Assembly (NCBI RefSeq): GCF_003852545.1
Contig: NZ_QAJR01000017.1
Location: 143,412-207,411, forward strand
Origin: Acidovorax sp. FJL06
Lineage (GTDB): Bacteria; Pseudomonadota; Gammaproteobacteria; Burkholderiales; Burkholderiaceae_C
Direction: 5' to 3'
Length of the DNA stretch: 64,000 nucleotides
Made by a program: the position numbers and the translations under genes. How positions within the stretch are numbered: the stretch's first letter is position 1; every line of letters begins with the position of its first letter. Shown in pieces: positions 20,470-30,820 of this stretch. The notes below the pieces were generated by a model. It saw nothing but the letters and a program-made list of their open reading frames with translations. It was not told where the DNA came from and ran no database searches.

Positions 20470-21096
20470 TCACCACCGTTTGCCCGACTGGTTCTCAAGC
20501 AGAGGACGCACCTTGGCCGAAATGGCCTCGCGCGCCCGGAATATCCGGGACCGCACCGTGCCGATGGGACACCCCATGGCCGCCGCGATCTCTTCGTAAC
20601 TCAAGCCCTCGATCTCGCGCAGCGTTACCGCCTGGCGCAAGTCATCGGGCAATGCCTCCATGGCCGCATTCACCACCTGCGCAATCTCTTGGGCGGCCAG
20701 CACGGTCTCGGGGGTTTCGTCGCTGGTTAGTTCATGTCCGAGGCGGGAAGTTTCATCCTCATCCTCACTGCCCCGGAAGGCGTTCTCCGAAATGACCGGA
20801 TTGCGCTTCATGTCCATCAGCGCCTTTTTGGCGGTATTGACGGCAATGCGGTACAGCCAGGTGTAGAACTGCGCCTCGCCACGGAACTGATGGAGCGCCC
20901 GGTAGGCCCGGATGAAGGTCTCCTGCGCGATGTCCTGGACAATGTCTGTGTCGCGCACCATGCGCCCTATCAAGCGCTCGATGCGCCGCTGGTACTTGAT
21001 GACCAGCAACTCGTAGGCGCGCTGATCGCCCGCTACCGTGCGCTCCACCAAGTGGAGATCGCTGTCTTCGGAGGGGGAAGGCGAAATTACAGTCAT
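20470..21096 (-). CDS. rpoE: RNA polymerase sigma-E factor
   Basis: 208-residue ECF sigma factor. Region 2 (RIERLIGRMVRDTDIVQDIAQETFIRA-type core, near 38-65, and YTWLYRIAVNTAKK) and region 4 (PDDLRQAVTLREIEGLSYEEIAAAM with GTVRSRIFRARE) are complete. It directs the envelope-stress regulon and is controlled by RseA/RseB encoded just downstream. ATG at 21096, six bases after the small membrane-protein gene, which implies co-transcription with it. Confidence 0.97.
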   Translation of the reverse strand: MTVISPSPSEDSDLHLVERTVAGDQRAYELLVIKYQRRIERLIGRMVRDTDIVQDIAQETFIRAYRALHQFRGEAQFYTWLYRIAVNTAKKALMDMKRNPVISENAFRGSEDEDETSRLGHELTSDETPETVLAAQEIAQVVNAAMEALPDDLRQAVTLREIEGLSYEEIAAAMGCPIGTVRSRIFRAREAISAKVRPLLENQSGKRW

Positions 21097-21102
21097 GGAT
21101 AC

Positions 21103-21639
21103 TCAGGATTCACGCCCCGCAGCCGTGGCCGGGGCGTTTTCGTCAGCGTTGTCAGTGCCCGGTACGGCGCGCGAATATACCGCACGGCGCATGTCCAGCC
21201 AGCGCTCAGGCTGGCTCGCGCGCTCCAGCCAAAGCCAGGTGCGGCGATGCCCCAAGGGAGAGACACGCACCCAAAGATGGGCCTGCAAGTCGAGAAGGAC
21301 TTCCGGCGGCGCAGAAAGTGCCCTGAATATTTTTTCAGGACCTTCCCCCTCCAGGGCCCAAGCCTGCCCATCCCAACGCAGGGCACCTACAAACTGCTGC
21401 CGCCAAAAATGCACCGCACCGACGGCAGCCGCCAGCCAAAGGCCGCCGGCCGTTGCCACAGGCCCCCAGGACAGCACGGCGCCTCCTGCAAGCCAAGCCG
21501 CCAGCACAGTAGCCCCCGCAAGCAGCCAACCCACCAGCACCACCCCCAGGGCCACGCTGCGCCCCAAGGGGTACAGCACCGCAGGCGCACGCCGTGTGAG
21601 CCGGATCATGACATCCAGGTCAGAGAAAAAGCGCGCCAC
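21103..21639 (-). CDS. Hypothetical two-helix membrane protein upstream of rpoE
   Basis: 178 residues, no recognised family. Two hydrophobic helices (about 27-50 and 54-76) are followed by a ~90-residue soluble domain with LWVRVSPLGHRRTWLWLERASQPERW, a pattern reminiscent of YgfX-like proteins of rpoE neighbourhoods, but this is only a resemblance. GTG at 21639 has AGGGGGG upstream; an ATG at 21609 is the alternative. With a six-base gap to rpoE it is probably part of the sigma-E operon. Confidence 0.65.
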   Translation of the reverse strand: MARFFSDLDVMIRLTRRAPAVLYPLGRSVALGVVLVGWLLAGATVLAAWLAGGAVLSWGPVATAGGLWLAAAVGAVHFWRQQFVGALRWDGQAWALEGEGPEKIFRALSAPPEVLLDLQAHLWVRVSPLGHRRTWLWLERASQPERWLDMRRAVYSRAVPGTDNADENAPATAAGRES

Positions 21640-21740
21640 ACCACGCTACCCCCCTGCAGAACAAGGGGTGGGCATTTTGCGTGTGGGGCAAATGAGGTCC
21701 ACGGGCACCCATGCCACGATGGGAAACGCAGTCTGCGGGG

Positions 21741-22985
<1,245 letters not shown>

Positions 22986-23032
22986 GCGTAAAAACCTTCT
23001 ACTGATCGCTAGAGTCAGGCGCAGGGCGCCGC

Positions 23033-23311
<279 letters not shown>

Positions 23312-23375
23312 GCCGCTTAAGGAGAATCCCCTTAGCAGCCCGCCGTCCGGATGAACCGGCGTTATCTTGTCTCAA

Positions 23376-24131
23376 TTACATGTACATGCCGCCATTGACG
23401 TGCAACTCCTGCCCCGTCACATAGCCCGCCTCGCGCGAAGCCAGGTAGGCCACCGCGTGCGCGACGTCCGAAGGCTTGCCCATGTGGCCCAGCGGGATCT
23501 GCGCATTGAGCGCTTTTTGCTGGTCTTCGGGCAACACGGAGGTCATGTCGGTCTCGATGAAACCGGGCGCCACACAGTTCACGGTGATGCTGCGGCTGCC
23601 CAACTCACGGGCCAATGCGCGCGTCATGCCGGCCACGCCGGCCTTGGCCGCCGCATAGTTGACCTGGCCCGGATTGCCCGACGCCCCCACCACGCTGGTG
23701 ATGCTGATGATGCGCCCAAAACGCTGCTTCATCATCGGGCGGATCGCAGCGCGGCTCACGCGGAACACGGCCTTGAGATTGGTGTCCAGTACCGCATCCC
23801 AGTCTTCGTCCTTCATGCGCATGGCCAGGGTGTCGCGGGTGATGCCCGCGTTGTTCACCACCACGTGCAGGCCGCCCTGCTGTTTGACGATGGCATCCAT
23901 CAGCGCGTCAACAGCCGCTGCGTCGTTCACATTCAGATTGGCACCCCGGCAGCCGGGATAGGCCGACAGCGCCTGGCTGATGCGCCCAGCACCGTCGTCC
24001 GTAGTGGCCGTGCCCACCACCTGGTAGCCGCGCACAGCGAGCTCCAAGGCGATCGCTGCGCCAATGCCGCGCGATGCGCCGGTAACCAGCGCCACTTGCG
24101 CCGCCTGCGCAGCCGATGAAGATTCCGTCAT
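23376..24131 (-). CDS. fabG: 3-oxoacyl-ACP reductase
   Basis: 251-residue short-chain dehydrogenase. N-terminal NADPH motif TGASRGIG, NNAG motif, and the Ser-Tyr-Lys set in ITSVVGASG and YAAAKAG. Reduces 3-oxoacyl-ACP in fatty-acid elongation. ATG at 24131 overlaps the fabD stop by four bases. A small insertion relative to E. coli FabG is seen in the N-terminal third (DDGAGRISQALSAYPGCRG region). Confidence 0.97.
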   Translation of the reverse strand: MTESSSAAQAAQVALVTGASRGIGAAIALELAVRGYQVVGTATTDDGAGRISQALSAYPGCRGANLNVNDAAAVDALMDAIVKQQGGLHVVVNNAGITRDTLAMRMKDEDWDAVLDTNLKAVFRVSRAAIRPMMKQRFGRIISITSVVGASGNPGQVNYAAAKAGVAGMTRALARELGSRSITVNCVAPGFIETDMTSVLPEDQQKALNAQIPLGHMGKPSDVAHAVAYLASREAGYVTGQELHVNGGMYM

Positions 24132-25078
24132 GCCAACAACTCCTGGGTTTCGGCCAGCGTGGCCGGATCAAACAAGGCAGCGCCGACCAACTCCGGGTCA
24201 ATGCGCTTGGTCAGGCCTGCCAGCACCTTGCCGGGGCCACATTCAACAAGATGGGTCACGCCGCGGCCTTTCAGCGCATGCACACACTCCACCCAGCGCA
24301 CCGGACCGAAAGCCTGGCGGTAGAGCGCGTCACGAATGGCGTCGGCATCCTGCTGCACGGCCACATCCACGTTGTTGAGCACCGGGATCTGTGGCGCGGC
24401 CAGCGCCACATCGACCAAGGCCACCCGCAACTTCTCGGCAGCGGGCTTCATCAGGCTGGAGTGGAAAGGCGCCGATACCGGCAACAGCAACGCCCGCTTG
24501 GCACCTGCGGCCTTGAGCACCTCACAGGCCTTGTCCACGCCCGCCTTGGTCCCGGCGATCACGGTCTGGATCGGGTCGTTGAAATTGACAGCCTCGACCA
24601 CCTCGGTAGTGCCGGGCCCAAACGATGCCAACGCCTCGCCACAACCGGCAATGACCTTGGAGGCATCCATGCCCAAGATGGCCGCCATGGCACCGGTGCC
24701 CACGGGCACCGCTTCCTGCATGGCCGCAGCGCGCAACCGCACCAGAGGAGCCGCCTGCGCCAGCGTCAGCACGCCCGCAGCCACCAGGGCCGAATACTCA
24801 CCGAGCGAGTGCCCGGCCACGGCCACCGGAGCCGCACCGCCCTCGGCACGCCAGACACGCCAAGCGGCCACCCCGGCCACCAGCATCACGGGCTGGGTGT
24901 TGGTGGTCAGGGCCAGCGCCTCCTTGGGACCGTCCTTGATCAGAGCCGCTACATCTTCACCCAGGGCATCCGATGCCTCCTGCAGGGTCTGCACCACCAC
25001 AGGGTGGTCGCCCCAACCGTCCAGCATGCCCACAGACTGCGAGCCCTGCCCCGGAAAGACAAATGCAAAAGACTTCAT
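24128..25078 (-). CDS. fabD: Malonyl-CoA:ACP transacylase
   Basis: 316 residues. N-terminal FVFPGQGSQ, the nucleophile serine in GHSLGEYSAL, the arginine in VRLRAAAMQ and the histidine in SAPFHSSLM. Loads malonyl groups on ACP. ATG at 25078, 60 bases after the fabH stop, and overlapping fabG at its end. Confidence 0.97.
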   Translation of the reverse strand: MKSFAFVFPGQGSQSVGMLDGWGDHPVVVQTLQEASDALGEDVAALIKDGPKEALALTTNTQPVMLVAGVAAWRVWRAEGGAAPVAVAGHSLGEYSALVAAGVLTLAQAAPLVRLRAAAMQEAVPVGTGAMAAILGMDASKVIAGCGEALASFGPGTTEVVEAVNFNDPIQTVIAGTKAGVDKACEVLKAAGAKRALLLPVSAPFHSSLMKPAAEKLRVALVDVALAAPQIPVLNNVDVAVQQDADAIRDALYRQAFGPVRWVECVHALKGRGVTHLVECGPGKVLAGLTKRIDPELVGAALFDPATLAETQELLA

Positions 25079-25138
25079 GAATAATCCAGAAATATGATTG
25101 AAATCAGCCTCTAGCGCCCATTGGCACAGCGCAAGCAG

Positions 25139-26116
25139 CTACAACTTCAGGAGCACAGCACCCCAGGTGAACCCACCGCCCACCCCTTCCAGCAGCAGCG
25201 TCTCGCCCTTCCGGACCTGGCCGGAGCGCACCGCATGGTCGAGTGCCAGCGGAATGGATGCCGCTGACGTATTGCCGTGCTGGTCCACGGTGACCACCAC
25301 TTTGTCCATAGACAGCTTCAGCTTGCGGGCCGTGCCCTGCATGATGCGGATATTGGCCTGATGCGGAATCAGCCAGTCGATGTCCGCCTCGGTCAACCCG
25401 GCCTTGGCCAGCACCGCATGGGCGGCCTTTTCCAGGACCCCCACTGCCAGCTTGAAAACCGCCTGCCCATCCATCTTGAGGAGCGGGTCCCCCAGCACCT
25501 GGCCACCCGACACATTGCCCGGCACGCACAGAATGCCCACATGCTTGCCGTCGGCATGAAGATCGCTCGACAGGATGCCGGGCGTCTCCGACGCCTCCAG
25601 CACCACCGCGCCAGCGCCATCGCCAAACAACACGCAGGTGGTGCGGTCATTGAAGTCCAGGATGCGGCTGAAAACCTCTGCGCCAATCACCAGGGCGCGG
25701 TTGGCTGCCCCCGTTTGGATCATGGCATCTGCCACCGACAGGGCATAGACAAAACCGCTGCAGACCGCCTGCACATCGAACGCAGGGCAGCCATTGGCCC
25801 CCAGCTTGTTCTGCAAGATGCAAGCCGTGGAGGGGAACACCATGTCGGGCGTGGACGTGGCCACGATGATCAGATCGATGTCCGTCGGCAGCAACCCCGC
25901 AGCCTGCAAGGCATTGCGCGCGGCCTCCAGACCCAAATCGCTGCTGGCCACATCAGGGGCCGCAAAGTGGCGCGCCCGGATGCCGGTGCGCTCCACAATC
26001 CAATCATCAGAGGTTTCGATGCCGCGTTGGCCCAGTTCGGCCACCAGATCGGCGTTGGTCAGCCGGCGGGGGGGCAGGTAGCTGCCGGTGCCGGTAATGC
26101 GGGAGTAGCGTCTCAT
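25139..26116 (-). CDS. fabH: Beta-ketoacyl-ACP synthase III
   Basis: 325 residues. Starts fatty-acid synthesis from acetyl-CoA and malonyl-ACP. Catalytic Cys in [10 protein letters not shown], His in PHQANIRIM and Asn in [18 protein letters not shown] near the C-terminus. The ATG at 26116 overlaps the plsX stop by one base (TGATG). Confidence 0.97.
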   Translation of the reverse strand: MRRYSRITGTGSYLPPRRLTNADLVAELGQRGIETSDDWIVERTGIRARHFAAPDVASSDLGLEAARNALQAAGLLPTDIDLIIVATSTPDMVFPSTACILQNKLGANGCPAFDVQAVCSGFVYALSVADAMIQTGAANRALVIGAEVFSRILDFNDRTTCVLFGDGAGAVVLEASETPGILSSDLHADGKHVGILCVPGNVSGGQVLGDPLLKMDGQAVFKLAVGVLEKAAHAVLAKAGLTEADIDWLIPHQANIRIMQGTARKLKLSMDKVVVTVDQHGNTSAASIPLALDHAVRSGQVRKGETLLLEGVGGGFTWGAVLLKL

Positions 26117-27168
26117 CAATGTGTCGTCGCCGCTGCGCCAGGCTGGGGCTGGGCGTCTGCAGGCACCAGAAGCGGTGTCGCATGCGCAATCCGGGTCCGG
26201 ACACGGTCGAGCAGGTTGTTGCGGGCTGCATCATACGCCCGGTTCAAAGCCTGCTCGAAGGCCATGGCGTCGGCCGATCCGTGACTCTTGAACACCAGTC
26301 CACGCAGGCCCAGCAGCGCTGCGCCGTTGTATCGGCGGTAGTCCATGCGCTTCATGAGCGCTTTTAAGACCGGATAGGCAACGATCGCGGCCATTTTTGT
26401 GAAGATGTGGCGCGAGAACTCGGCTTTGAGCCCCCCGATGACCATCGAGGCCACACCTTCGCTGGCCTTGAGCGCCACATTGCCCACAAAACCGTCACAC
26501 ACCACGATGTCCACGGTGCCTTTGAAAATGTCATTGCCTTCGACATTGCCAAAGAAGTTCAAATCACCAGAACTGGCTGCAGATCGCAGCAATTCACCCG
26601 CTTTTTTGATGACTTCGCTGCCTTTGATGACCTCTTCACCAATGTTCAGCAAACCCACCGTGGGCTCGCCGCCTTCTTGAAGAACCGACACCAGGGCGGA
26701 ACCCATCACGGCAAACTGCAGCAAGTGCTCGGCCGAGCAGTCCACATTGGCCCCCAGGTCCAGCACCGTGGTGGCCCCACCCGTCGCGTTGGGCAACTGG
26801 GTGGCAATGGCCGGACGGTCAATGCCGTCCAGTGTCTTGAGGAGATAACGGGCAATGGCCATCAAGGCGCCGGTATTGCCAGCAGAGACAGCCGCCGATG
26901 CCGCGCCATCCTTGACCTGCTGGATGGCCACGCGCATCGAAGAGTCCTTCTTCTTGCGCAAAGCCACCTCCACCGGGTCGTCCATGGCCACCACTTCGGA
27001 GGCGGGAACGATGGCGGCACGGTCGTGCGAGAACGATTGCAGGCTGCCAGGCAGGCCAACAAGCAGCAGGCGGGCGTCAGGGTGGTGTTCGAGAAACTGG
27101 CGGCACGCCGCGAGCGTGACGCGGGGGCCGTGGTCGCCCCCCATGCAGTCAACAGCCAGTGTGATCAT
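26116..27168 (-). CDS. plsX: Phosphate acyltransferase
   Basis: 350 residues. Converts acyl-ACP to acyl-phosphate for glycerolipid synthesis by PlsY. Typical motifs are [11 protein letters not shown] at the N-terminus, [10 protein letters not shown] near residue 100 and [12 protein letters not shown] near 220. ATG at 27168. It follows rpmF after a 104-base gap that contains a terminator-like hairpin. Confidence 0.97.
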   Translation of the reverse strand: MITLAVDCMGGDHGPRVTLAACRQFLEHHPDARLLLVGLPGSLQSFSHDRAAIVPASEVVAMDDPVEVALRKKKDSSMRVAIQQVKDGAASAAVSAGNTGALMAIARYLLKTLDGIDRPAIATQLPNATGGATTVLDLGANVDCSAEHLLQFAVMGSALVSVLQEGGEPTVGLLNIGEEVIKGSEVIKKAGELLRSAASSGDLNFFGNVEGNDIFKGTVDIVVCDGFVGNVALKASEGVASMVIGGLKAEFSRHIFTKMAAIVAYPVLKALMKRMDYRRYNGAALLGLRGLVFKSHGSADAMAFEQALNRAYDAARNNLLDRVRTRIAHATPLLVPADAQPQPGAAATTH

Positions 27169-27218
27169 GGGCGACTTGTCCGGCCAACGGCTGGGGCCGG
27201 AAGAAAAATACGACGGTC

Positions 27219-27258
27219 AAAACAAAGGCCCGCACTACGCAAAGTAGTTGCGGGCCTT
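27219..27258 (-). terminator. Internal terminator between rpmF and plsX
   Basis: AAGGCCCGCA pairs with TGCGGGCCTT, extended by CTAC/GTAG around a 5-base loop, followed by TGTTTTG on the minus strand. It should end a share of the abundant rpmF transcripts before the lipid genes. Confidence 0.75.
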
Positions 27259-27272
27259 GGTGGAGGCTGAAA

Positions 27273-27455
27273 TCAGGCTTCAGACTTGTTCTTCAGCACC
27301 TGGCGGCCACGGTAGAAACCGTTGGGGCTGATGTGGTGGCGCAGGTGCGTTTCACCGGTGGTGGGTTCCACAGCAATGCCTGGCACGTTCAGGGCATTGT
27401 GCGAGCGGTGCATGCCGCGCTTGGAAGGGGACTTTTTGTTTTGCTGAACGGCCAT
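27273..27455 (-). CDS. rpmF: 50S ribosomal protein L32
   Basis: 60-residue basic protein. [20 protein letters not shown] is the standard L32 N-terminus; the sequence continues with [15 protein letters not shown]. It lacks the C-terminal zinc cysteines, as in many proteobacterial L32. ATG at 27455; it sits between yceD and plsX in the common order. Confidence 0.97.
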   Translation of the reverse strand: MAVQQNKKSPSKRGMHRSHNALNVPGIAVEPTTGETHLRHHISPNGFYRGRQVLKNKSEA

Positions 27456-27533
27456 GATGGCTCCTGATCTTGAGTAGGTTGGTAAAAACGCGATCAGCCC
27501 AAAAGACACGATGGGATTCGCGTGAAGCCCTCG

Positions 27534-27539
27534 ATTATA
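27534..27539 (-). promoter_or_regulatory. Promoter -10 for rpmF and the lipid cluster
   Basis: Perfect TATAAT on the minus strand about 80 bases before rpmF, in an otherwise GC-rich sequence. The -35 position is weak (GGTGAC-like). It lies in the yceD-rpmF gap, so rpmF can be transcribed apart from yceD. Confidence 0.55.
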
Positions 27540-27565
27540 ACCCAAATGATTTTCGGGTCACCCAA

Positions 27566-28114
27566 TCACCCCTTGTCATCCTTGCGCAATGCAGCGAGCG
27601 CGGCAAAGGGATTGGGTTTTTCGGCGTTTGCTTCTTCGAAATCGTCGTCGGACGAAGCCAGTGGCACAGCCGCAGGGCACTCGTCGTGCTTGGGCACCAC
27701 GGGCAAGGCCATCAGCAGCTCATCCTCGATGAGTTCATGCAGGTCGAACTCGCGACTCAGGGCGAGCAGGTCTTCCTCGCTCTCATCGTCCAGCGCCTCG
27801 GCCGTGGCCTCGTCCGCCACAAAACGGAACGCACGGTCCACCTCCAGCGGCACGTCCACGGGGGCCATGCAGCGCTGGCATTCCATGGGGAAGCTTGCAC
27901 GCACCTTGATGTGCAGCCACACCTGCCCCATGCCGCCCAGCGCGGTACGCACTTCGCCCACCGCCTCCCAGTCCACCAGGAGGTCGGGGTGCAGGCCCTT
28001 GGCCTCCTGGGCCAGGCGTTCGTACTTCAGCAGCGAGTCGTGGCCCGCCAGCCGTCCGCCCGCCTGTGCAAAGGCTTTCACGTCCAGGCGCTGCGGGGAG
28101 AATTCCTTGGTCAT
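27566..28114 (-). CDS. yceD: DUF177 / YceD family protein
   Basis: 182 residues. The YceD family is linked to 23S rRNA accumulation and is almost always encoded next to rpmF, as here. It has the CQRCMAPV cysteine motif near the middle and an acidic C-terminal half (DDESEEDLLAL). I use the ATG at 28114 (MTKEFSPQRL); an ATG at 28141 would add nine residues but would overlap the start region of divergent maf. Confidence 0.9.
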   Translation of the reverse strand: MTKEFSPQRLDVKAFAQAGGRLAGHDSLLKYERLAQEAKGLHPDLLVDWEAVGEVRTALGGMGQVWLHIKVRASFPMECQRCMAPVDVPLEVDRAFRFVADEATAEALDDESEEDLLALSREFDLHELIEDELLMALPVVPKHDECPAAVPLASSDDDFEEANAEKPNPFAALAALRKDDKG

Positions 28115-28139
28115 GGCGGCAGTGTAAGAGAATCGGCGC

Positions 28140-28739
28140 ATGCATCAATCCCCCTCCCTGCAGCGCCCTCTGGTATTGGGCTCCACCTCGCGCTACCGGC
28201 GTGAATTGCTCGAGCGGCTGAACCTGCCTTTTGAGGTCGCAGCCCCGGATGTGGACGAGACCCCTCTGCCCGGCGAAGCCCCGCGTGCGCTGGCCCTGCG
28301 CCTGGCGCTGGCCAAGGCACGCGCCGTGGCGCAGCAGCATCCCGGGGCCGTGGTGATCGGCTCCGACCAGGTGGCCGACCTCGCCGGCATGCCCTTGGGC
28401 AAACCCGGCGAACACGAACGGGCCGTGCAGCAGCTGCGCCAGATGCGCGGCCAGACCGTGGTCTTCCAGACCGCCGTGGCCGTGGTGTGCGCCGCCACCG
28501 GCTTTGAGCAGGTGGACCTGGCCCCCGTGGAAGTGCGGTTCCGCGCCCTGTCCGACGAAGAAATCGAGCGCTACCTGCGCGCCGAACAACCCTACGACTG
28601 CGCCGGCAGCGCCAAGAGCGAAGGCCTGGGCATTGCGCTGCTGGACGCCATCCACAGCGACGACCCCACGGCCCTCATCGGCCTGCCGCTGATCCGCACC
28701 TGCCGCATGCTGCGCGCTGCGGGGCTGGTATTGCCATGA
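28140..28739 (+). CDS. Maf-family nucleoside triphosphate pyrophosphatase (YceF type)
   Basis: 199 residues. N-terminal LVLGSTSRYRRELL phosphate loop, ALRLALAKA helix and GSDQVAD metal motif define the Maf fold; the type next to yceD usually hydrolyses 7-methyl-GTP. It acts as a house-cleaning enzyme in the cytoplasm. ATG at 28140, 25 bases from the divergent yceD start, and its stop overlaps the start of the next gene (ATGA). Confidence 0.92.
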   Translation: MHQSPSLQRPLVLGSTSRYRRELLERLNLPFEVAAPDVDETPLPGEAPRALALRLALAKARAVAQQHPGAVVIGSDQVADLAGMPLGKPGEHERAVQQLRQMRGQTVVFQTAVAVVCAATGFEQVDLAPVEVRFRALSDEEIERYLRAEQPYDCAGSAKSEGLGIALLDAIHSDDPTALIGLPLIRTCRMLRAAGLVLP

Positions 28740-29515
28740 GCACCGCCCCCCTCGGCACGCTGTACCTGGTGCCCGCCCCGCTCGACTTTGGCTGCGACAC
28801 CCAGGCGCCGCTGCAGGACACCCTGCCCGCCAGCACGCTGCAGACGGCCGCCCGCCTGACCCACTGGGTCTGCGAGAACGCCAAGAGCACGCGCGCCTAT
28901 CTCAAGCGCATCGACGCCCTGCACCCCCTGGCCGCACCCCTGCAGCAACAGCAGATCACCGAACTGCCGCGCGAAGTTCACAAAAAAGGCGACCACGGCG
29001 ACAAGGGCTCGGCCCCATTCGACGCCCGCCCGTTGCTGGCGGCTGCGCTGGCGGGCCACGACATCGGCCTGGTCAGCGAGGCCGGCATGCCCGCCGTGGC
29101 CGACCCCGGCTCGTCCGTGGTGCGTGCCGCGCACGACCTGGGCCTGCGCGTGGCGCCCCTGGTGGGCCCGGTGTCGCTGTTGCTCGCCCTGGCGGCCAGC
29201 GGCCTCAATGGGCAGAACTTCGCCTTTGTGGGCTACCTGCCGCAAGACGCACAGGAACGCACCCAGCGCATCAAGGAGCTGGAGGGCATCGCGCTGCGCA
29301 CCGGCCAGACCCAGCTTTTCATCGAAACCCCGTACCGCAACGCAGCCCTGTGGCAAGCGCTGGTACAGACGCTGCAGCCCCACACCCGCCTGGCACTGGC
29401 AGGCGGGCTGACACTGCCGCAGGCCCATGTCCAGAGCCAGCCAGTGCGCCAATGGCGCCAGCAACCGGCACCGCCCGACAACCGCACGCCTTTCGTTTTT
29501 GCGCTGGGGCGCTGA
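28736..29515 (+). CDS. RsmI-like tetrapyrrole-methylase-family SAM methyltransferase
   Basis: 259 residues of the TP-methylase fold. It resembles RsmI (16S rRNA C1402 2'-O-methyltransferase), with VSEAGMPAVADPGS in place of the usual VSDAGTPxISDPG and VGPVSLLLALAASGL after it, but has a different N-terminus and a longer insert (residues ~35-95). The substrate is not clear. Translationally coupled to maf; a genuine rsmI may exist elsewhere. Confidence 0.82.
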   Translation: MSTAPLGTLYLVPAPLDFGCDTQAPLQDTLPASTLQTAARLTHWVCENAKSTRAYLKRIDALHPLAAPLQQQQITELPREVHKKGDHGDKGSAPFDARPLLAAALAGHDIGLVSEAGMPAVADPGSSVVRAAHDLGLRVAPLVGPVSLLLALAASGLNGQNFAFVGYLPQDAQERTQRIKELEGIALRTGQTQLFIETPYRNAALWQALVQTLQPHTRLALAGGLTLPQAHVQSQPVRQWRQQPAPPDNRTPFVFALGR

Positions 29516-29532
29516 GCGTGGCACATGCGCAT

Positions 29533-29575
29533 GGAATAGCTATCTTTTTGATAGCTTCTACCGCTGACTGCGCGG
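29533..29575. repeat. Dispersed repeat, copy D (after the methyltransferase gene)
   Basis: AATAGCTATC-TTTTT-GATAGCT forms a 7-bp hairpin (29538-29556), followed by a GC-rich degenerate version of the second hairpin region. It fits the family only partly. Confidence 0.5.
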
Positions 29576-29600
29576 GCGCCAGCACCAATATGCCAACATA

Positions 29601-29639
29601 AAAACAAAATGCCCCGGGTGGAATCTCCGCCCGGGGCAT
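29601..29639 (-). terminator. Intrinsic terminator of sppA
   Basis: Perfect 10-bp stem ATGCCCCGGG/CCCGGGGCAT, followed on the minus strand by TTTTGTTTT. About 37 bases after the sppA stop; the same hairpin may also stop plus-strand transcripts less well. Confidence 0.85.
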
Positions 29640-29675
29640 GGGGTGCGAGTGGCCCGAGGGCCAGGCTGAACCGGG

Positions 29676-30722
29676 TCAGCGCAACTGGGGCCCGGCCACA
29701 GACAGCGACTTCACCGCGCCCACGCCGATGGCCGCGCCAAAGCGCTTGACCAGGCGCTCGGCCACGTTGTCGCGGCGGGTGTAGTCGATGATGTCCTCGG
29801 CCTTCACCACCTCGCGCGCCACATAGTCCAGGGTGCCCAGCTTGTCGGCCAGGCCCATTTCCACGGCCTGCTGGCCCGTCCAGAACAGGCCGCTGAAGGT
29901 GTCGGGCGTGGTCTTGAGGCGGTCGCCGCGCCCGGCTTTCACCACGGCGATGAACTGCTGGTGGATCTGGTCGAGCATGGTCTGCGCGTAGGCGCGCTGC
30001 TTTTCGGTCTGGGGGCTGAACGGGTCGAGGAAACCCTTGTTCTCACCGGCCGTGAGCAGGCGGCGCTCCACCCCCACCTTGTCCATGATGCCGGTGAAGC
30101 CAAAGCCGTCCATCAGCACGCCGATGCTGCCCACGATGCTGGCCTTGTCCACATAGATGTCGTCCGCCGCCGCCGCGATGTAGTACGCGGCCGAGGCGCA
30201 GGTTTCCTCCACCACGGCGTAGATCGGCTTGTTGTGCTTGGCCTTGAGCCGGACGATCTCGTCGTTGATGATGCCCGCCTGCACGGGGCTGCCGCCGGGC
30301 GAGTTGATGAGCAGCACCAGCGCCTGCGAGCCCTCGTCTTCGAGCGCGCTGCGCATGGCGGCCACCACGAACTCGGCGCTGGCCTCGGCACCGCTGGCGA
30401 TCTCGCCCTTGATGTCCACCACGGCCGTGTGCGGCGCACTCTTGCTGGTGCTGGGCGAGGCCTGGCGCAAGACCACAAACGCCATGCCGGCGATCAGCAC
30501 CAGCCAGGCCAGGCGGAAAAAGATCTTCCAGCGGCGGGCGCTGCGTTGTTCGTTGAGGGCGGCAAAGGCCAGCTTTTCCAGCGTGGCGCGCTCCCAGCCG
30601 GGTTCACGCGAAGAATCACTCACAGGGGCTCCTGAATTCGTAGCTGCTTGCGCCCACAGATCGGGCGCGGGGTTGTTGTGGGGCTCAAAGCCCGAAGAAC
30701 CGGGCTGCTGGGGGTCTGTCAT
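29676..30722 (-). CDS. sppA: Signal peptide peptidase SppA-like (S49) protease
   Basis: 348 residues, the short single-domain S49 form. One transmembrane anchor near residues 70-88 (FFRLAWLVLIAGMAFVVL), the oxyanion segment LINSPGGSPVQAG, catalytic Ser in EETCASAAYYIAAAAD and Lys in TAGENKGFLDP. It degrades cleaved signal peptides at the inner membrane. The N-terminal ~60 residues are a cytoplasmic low-complexity tail that overlaps a repeat copy. ATG at 30722; an ATG six codons upstream is possible. Confidence 0.9.
   Translation of the reverse strand: MTDPQQPGSSGFEPHNNPAPDLWAQAATNSGAPVSDSSREPGWERATLEKLAFAALNEQRSARRWKIFFRLAWLVLIAGMAFVVLRQASPSTSKSAPHTAVVDIKGEIASGAEASAEFVVAAMRSALEDEGSQALVLLINSPGGSPVQAGIINDEIVRLKAKHNKPIYAVVEETCASAAYYIAAAADDIYVDKASIVGSIGVLMDGFGFTGIMDKVGVERRLLTAGENKGFLDPFSPQTEKQRAYAQTMLDQIHQQFIAVVKAGRGDRLKTTPDTFSGLFWTGQQAVEMGLADKLGTLDYVAREVVKAEDIIDYTRRDNVAERLVKRFGAAIGVGAVKSLSVAGPQLR
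30634..30668. repeat. Degenerate dispersed repeat, copy E (inside the sppA N-terminus)
   Basis: TTCGTAGCTGCTTGCGC with a GGGCGC arm 10 bases further on follows the TAGCTGnTnGCGC...GCGC pattern of the family. On the minus strand it encodes PDLWAQAATNS of SppA. Several substitutions toward GC make the assignment tentative. Confidence 0.4.
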
Positions 30723-30820
30723 GTCATGCGTCCTGGGCATTGCGCCGCTGCTGCTGGTGCCCGCACGCTGCGCTGGCGGGCACCAGGCGACAGCACACAA
30801 GGGCCATTCATCTGGGTTTT

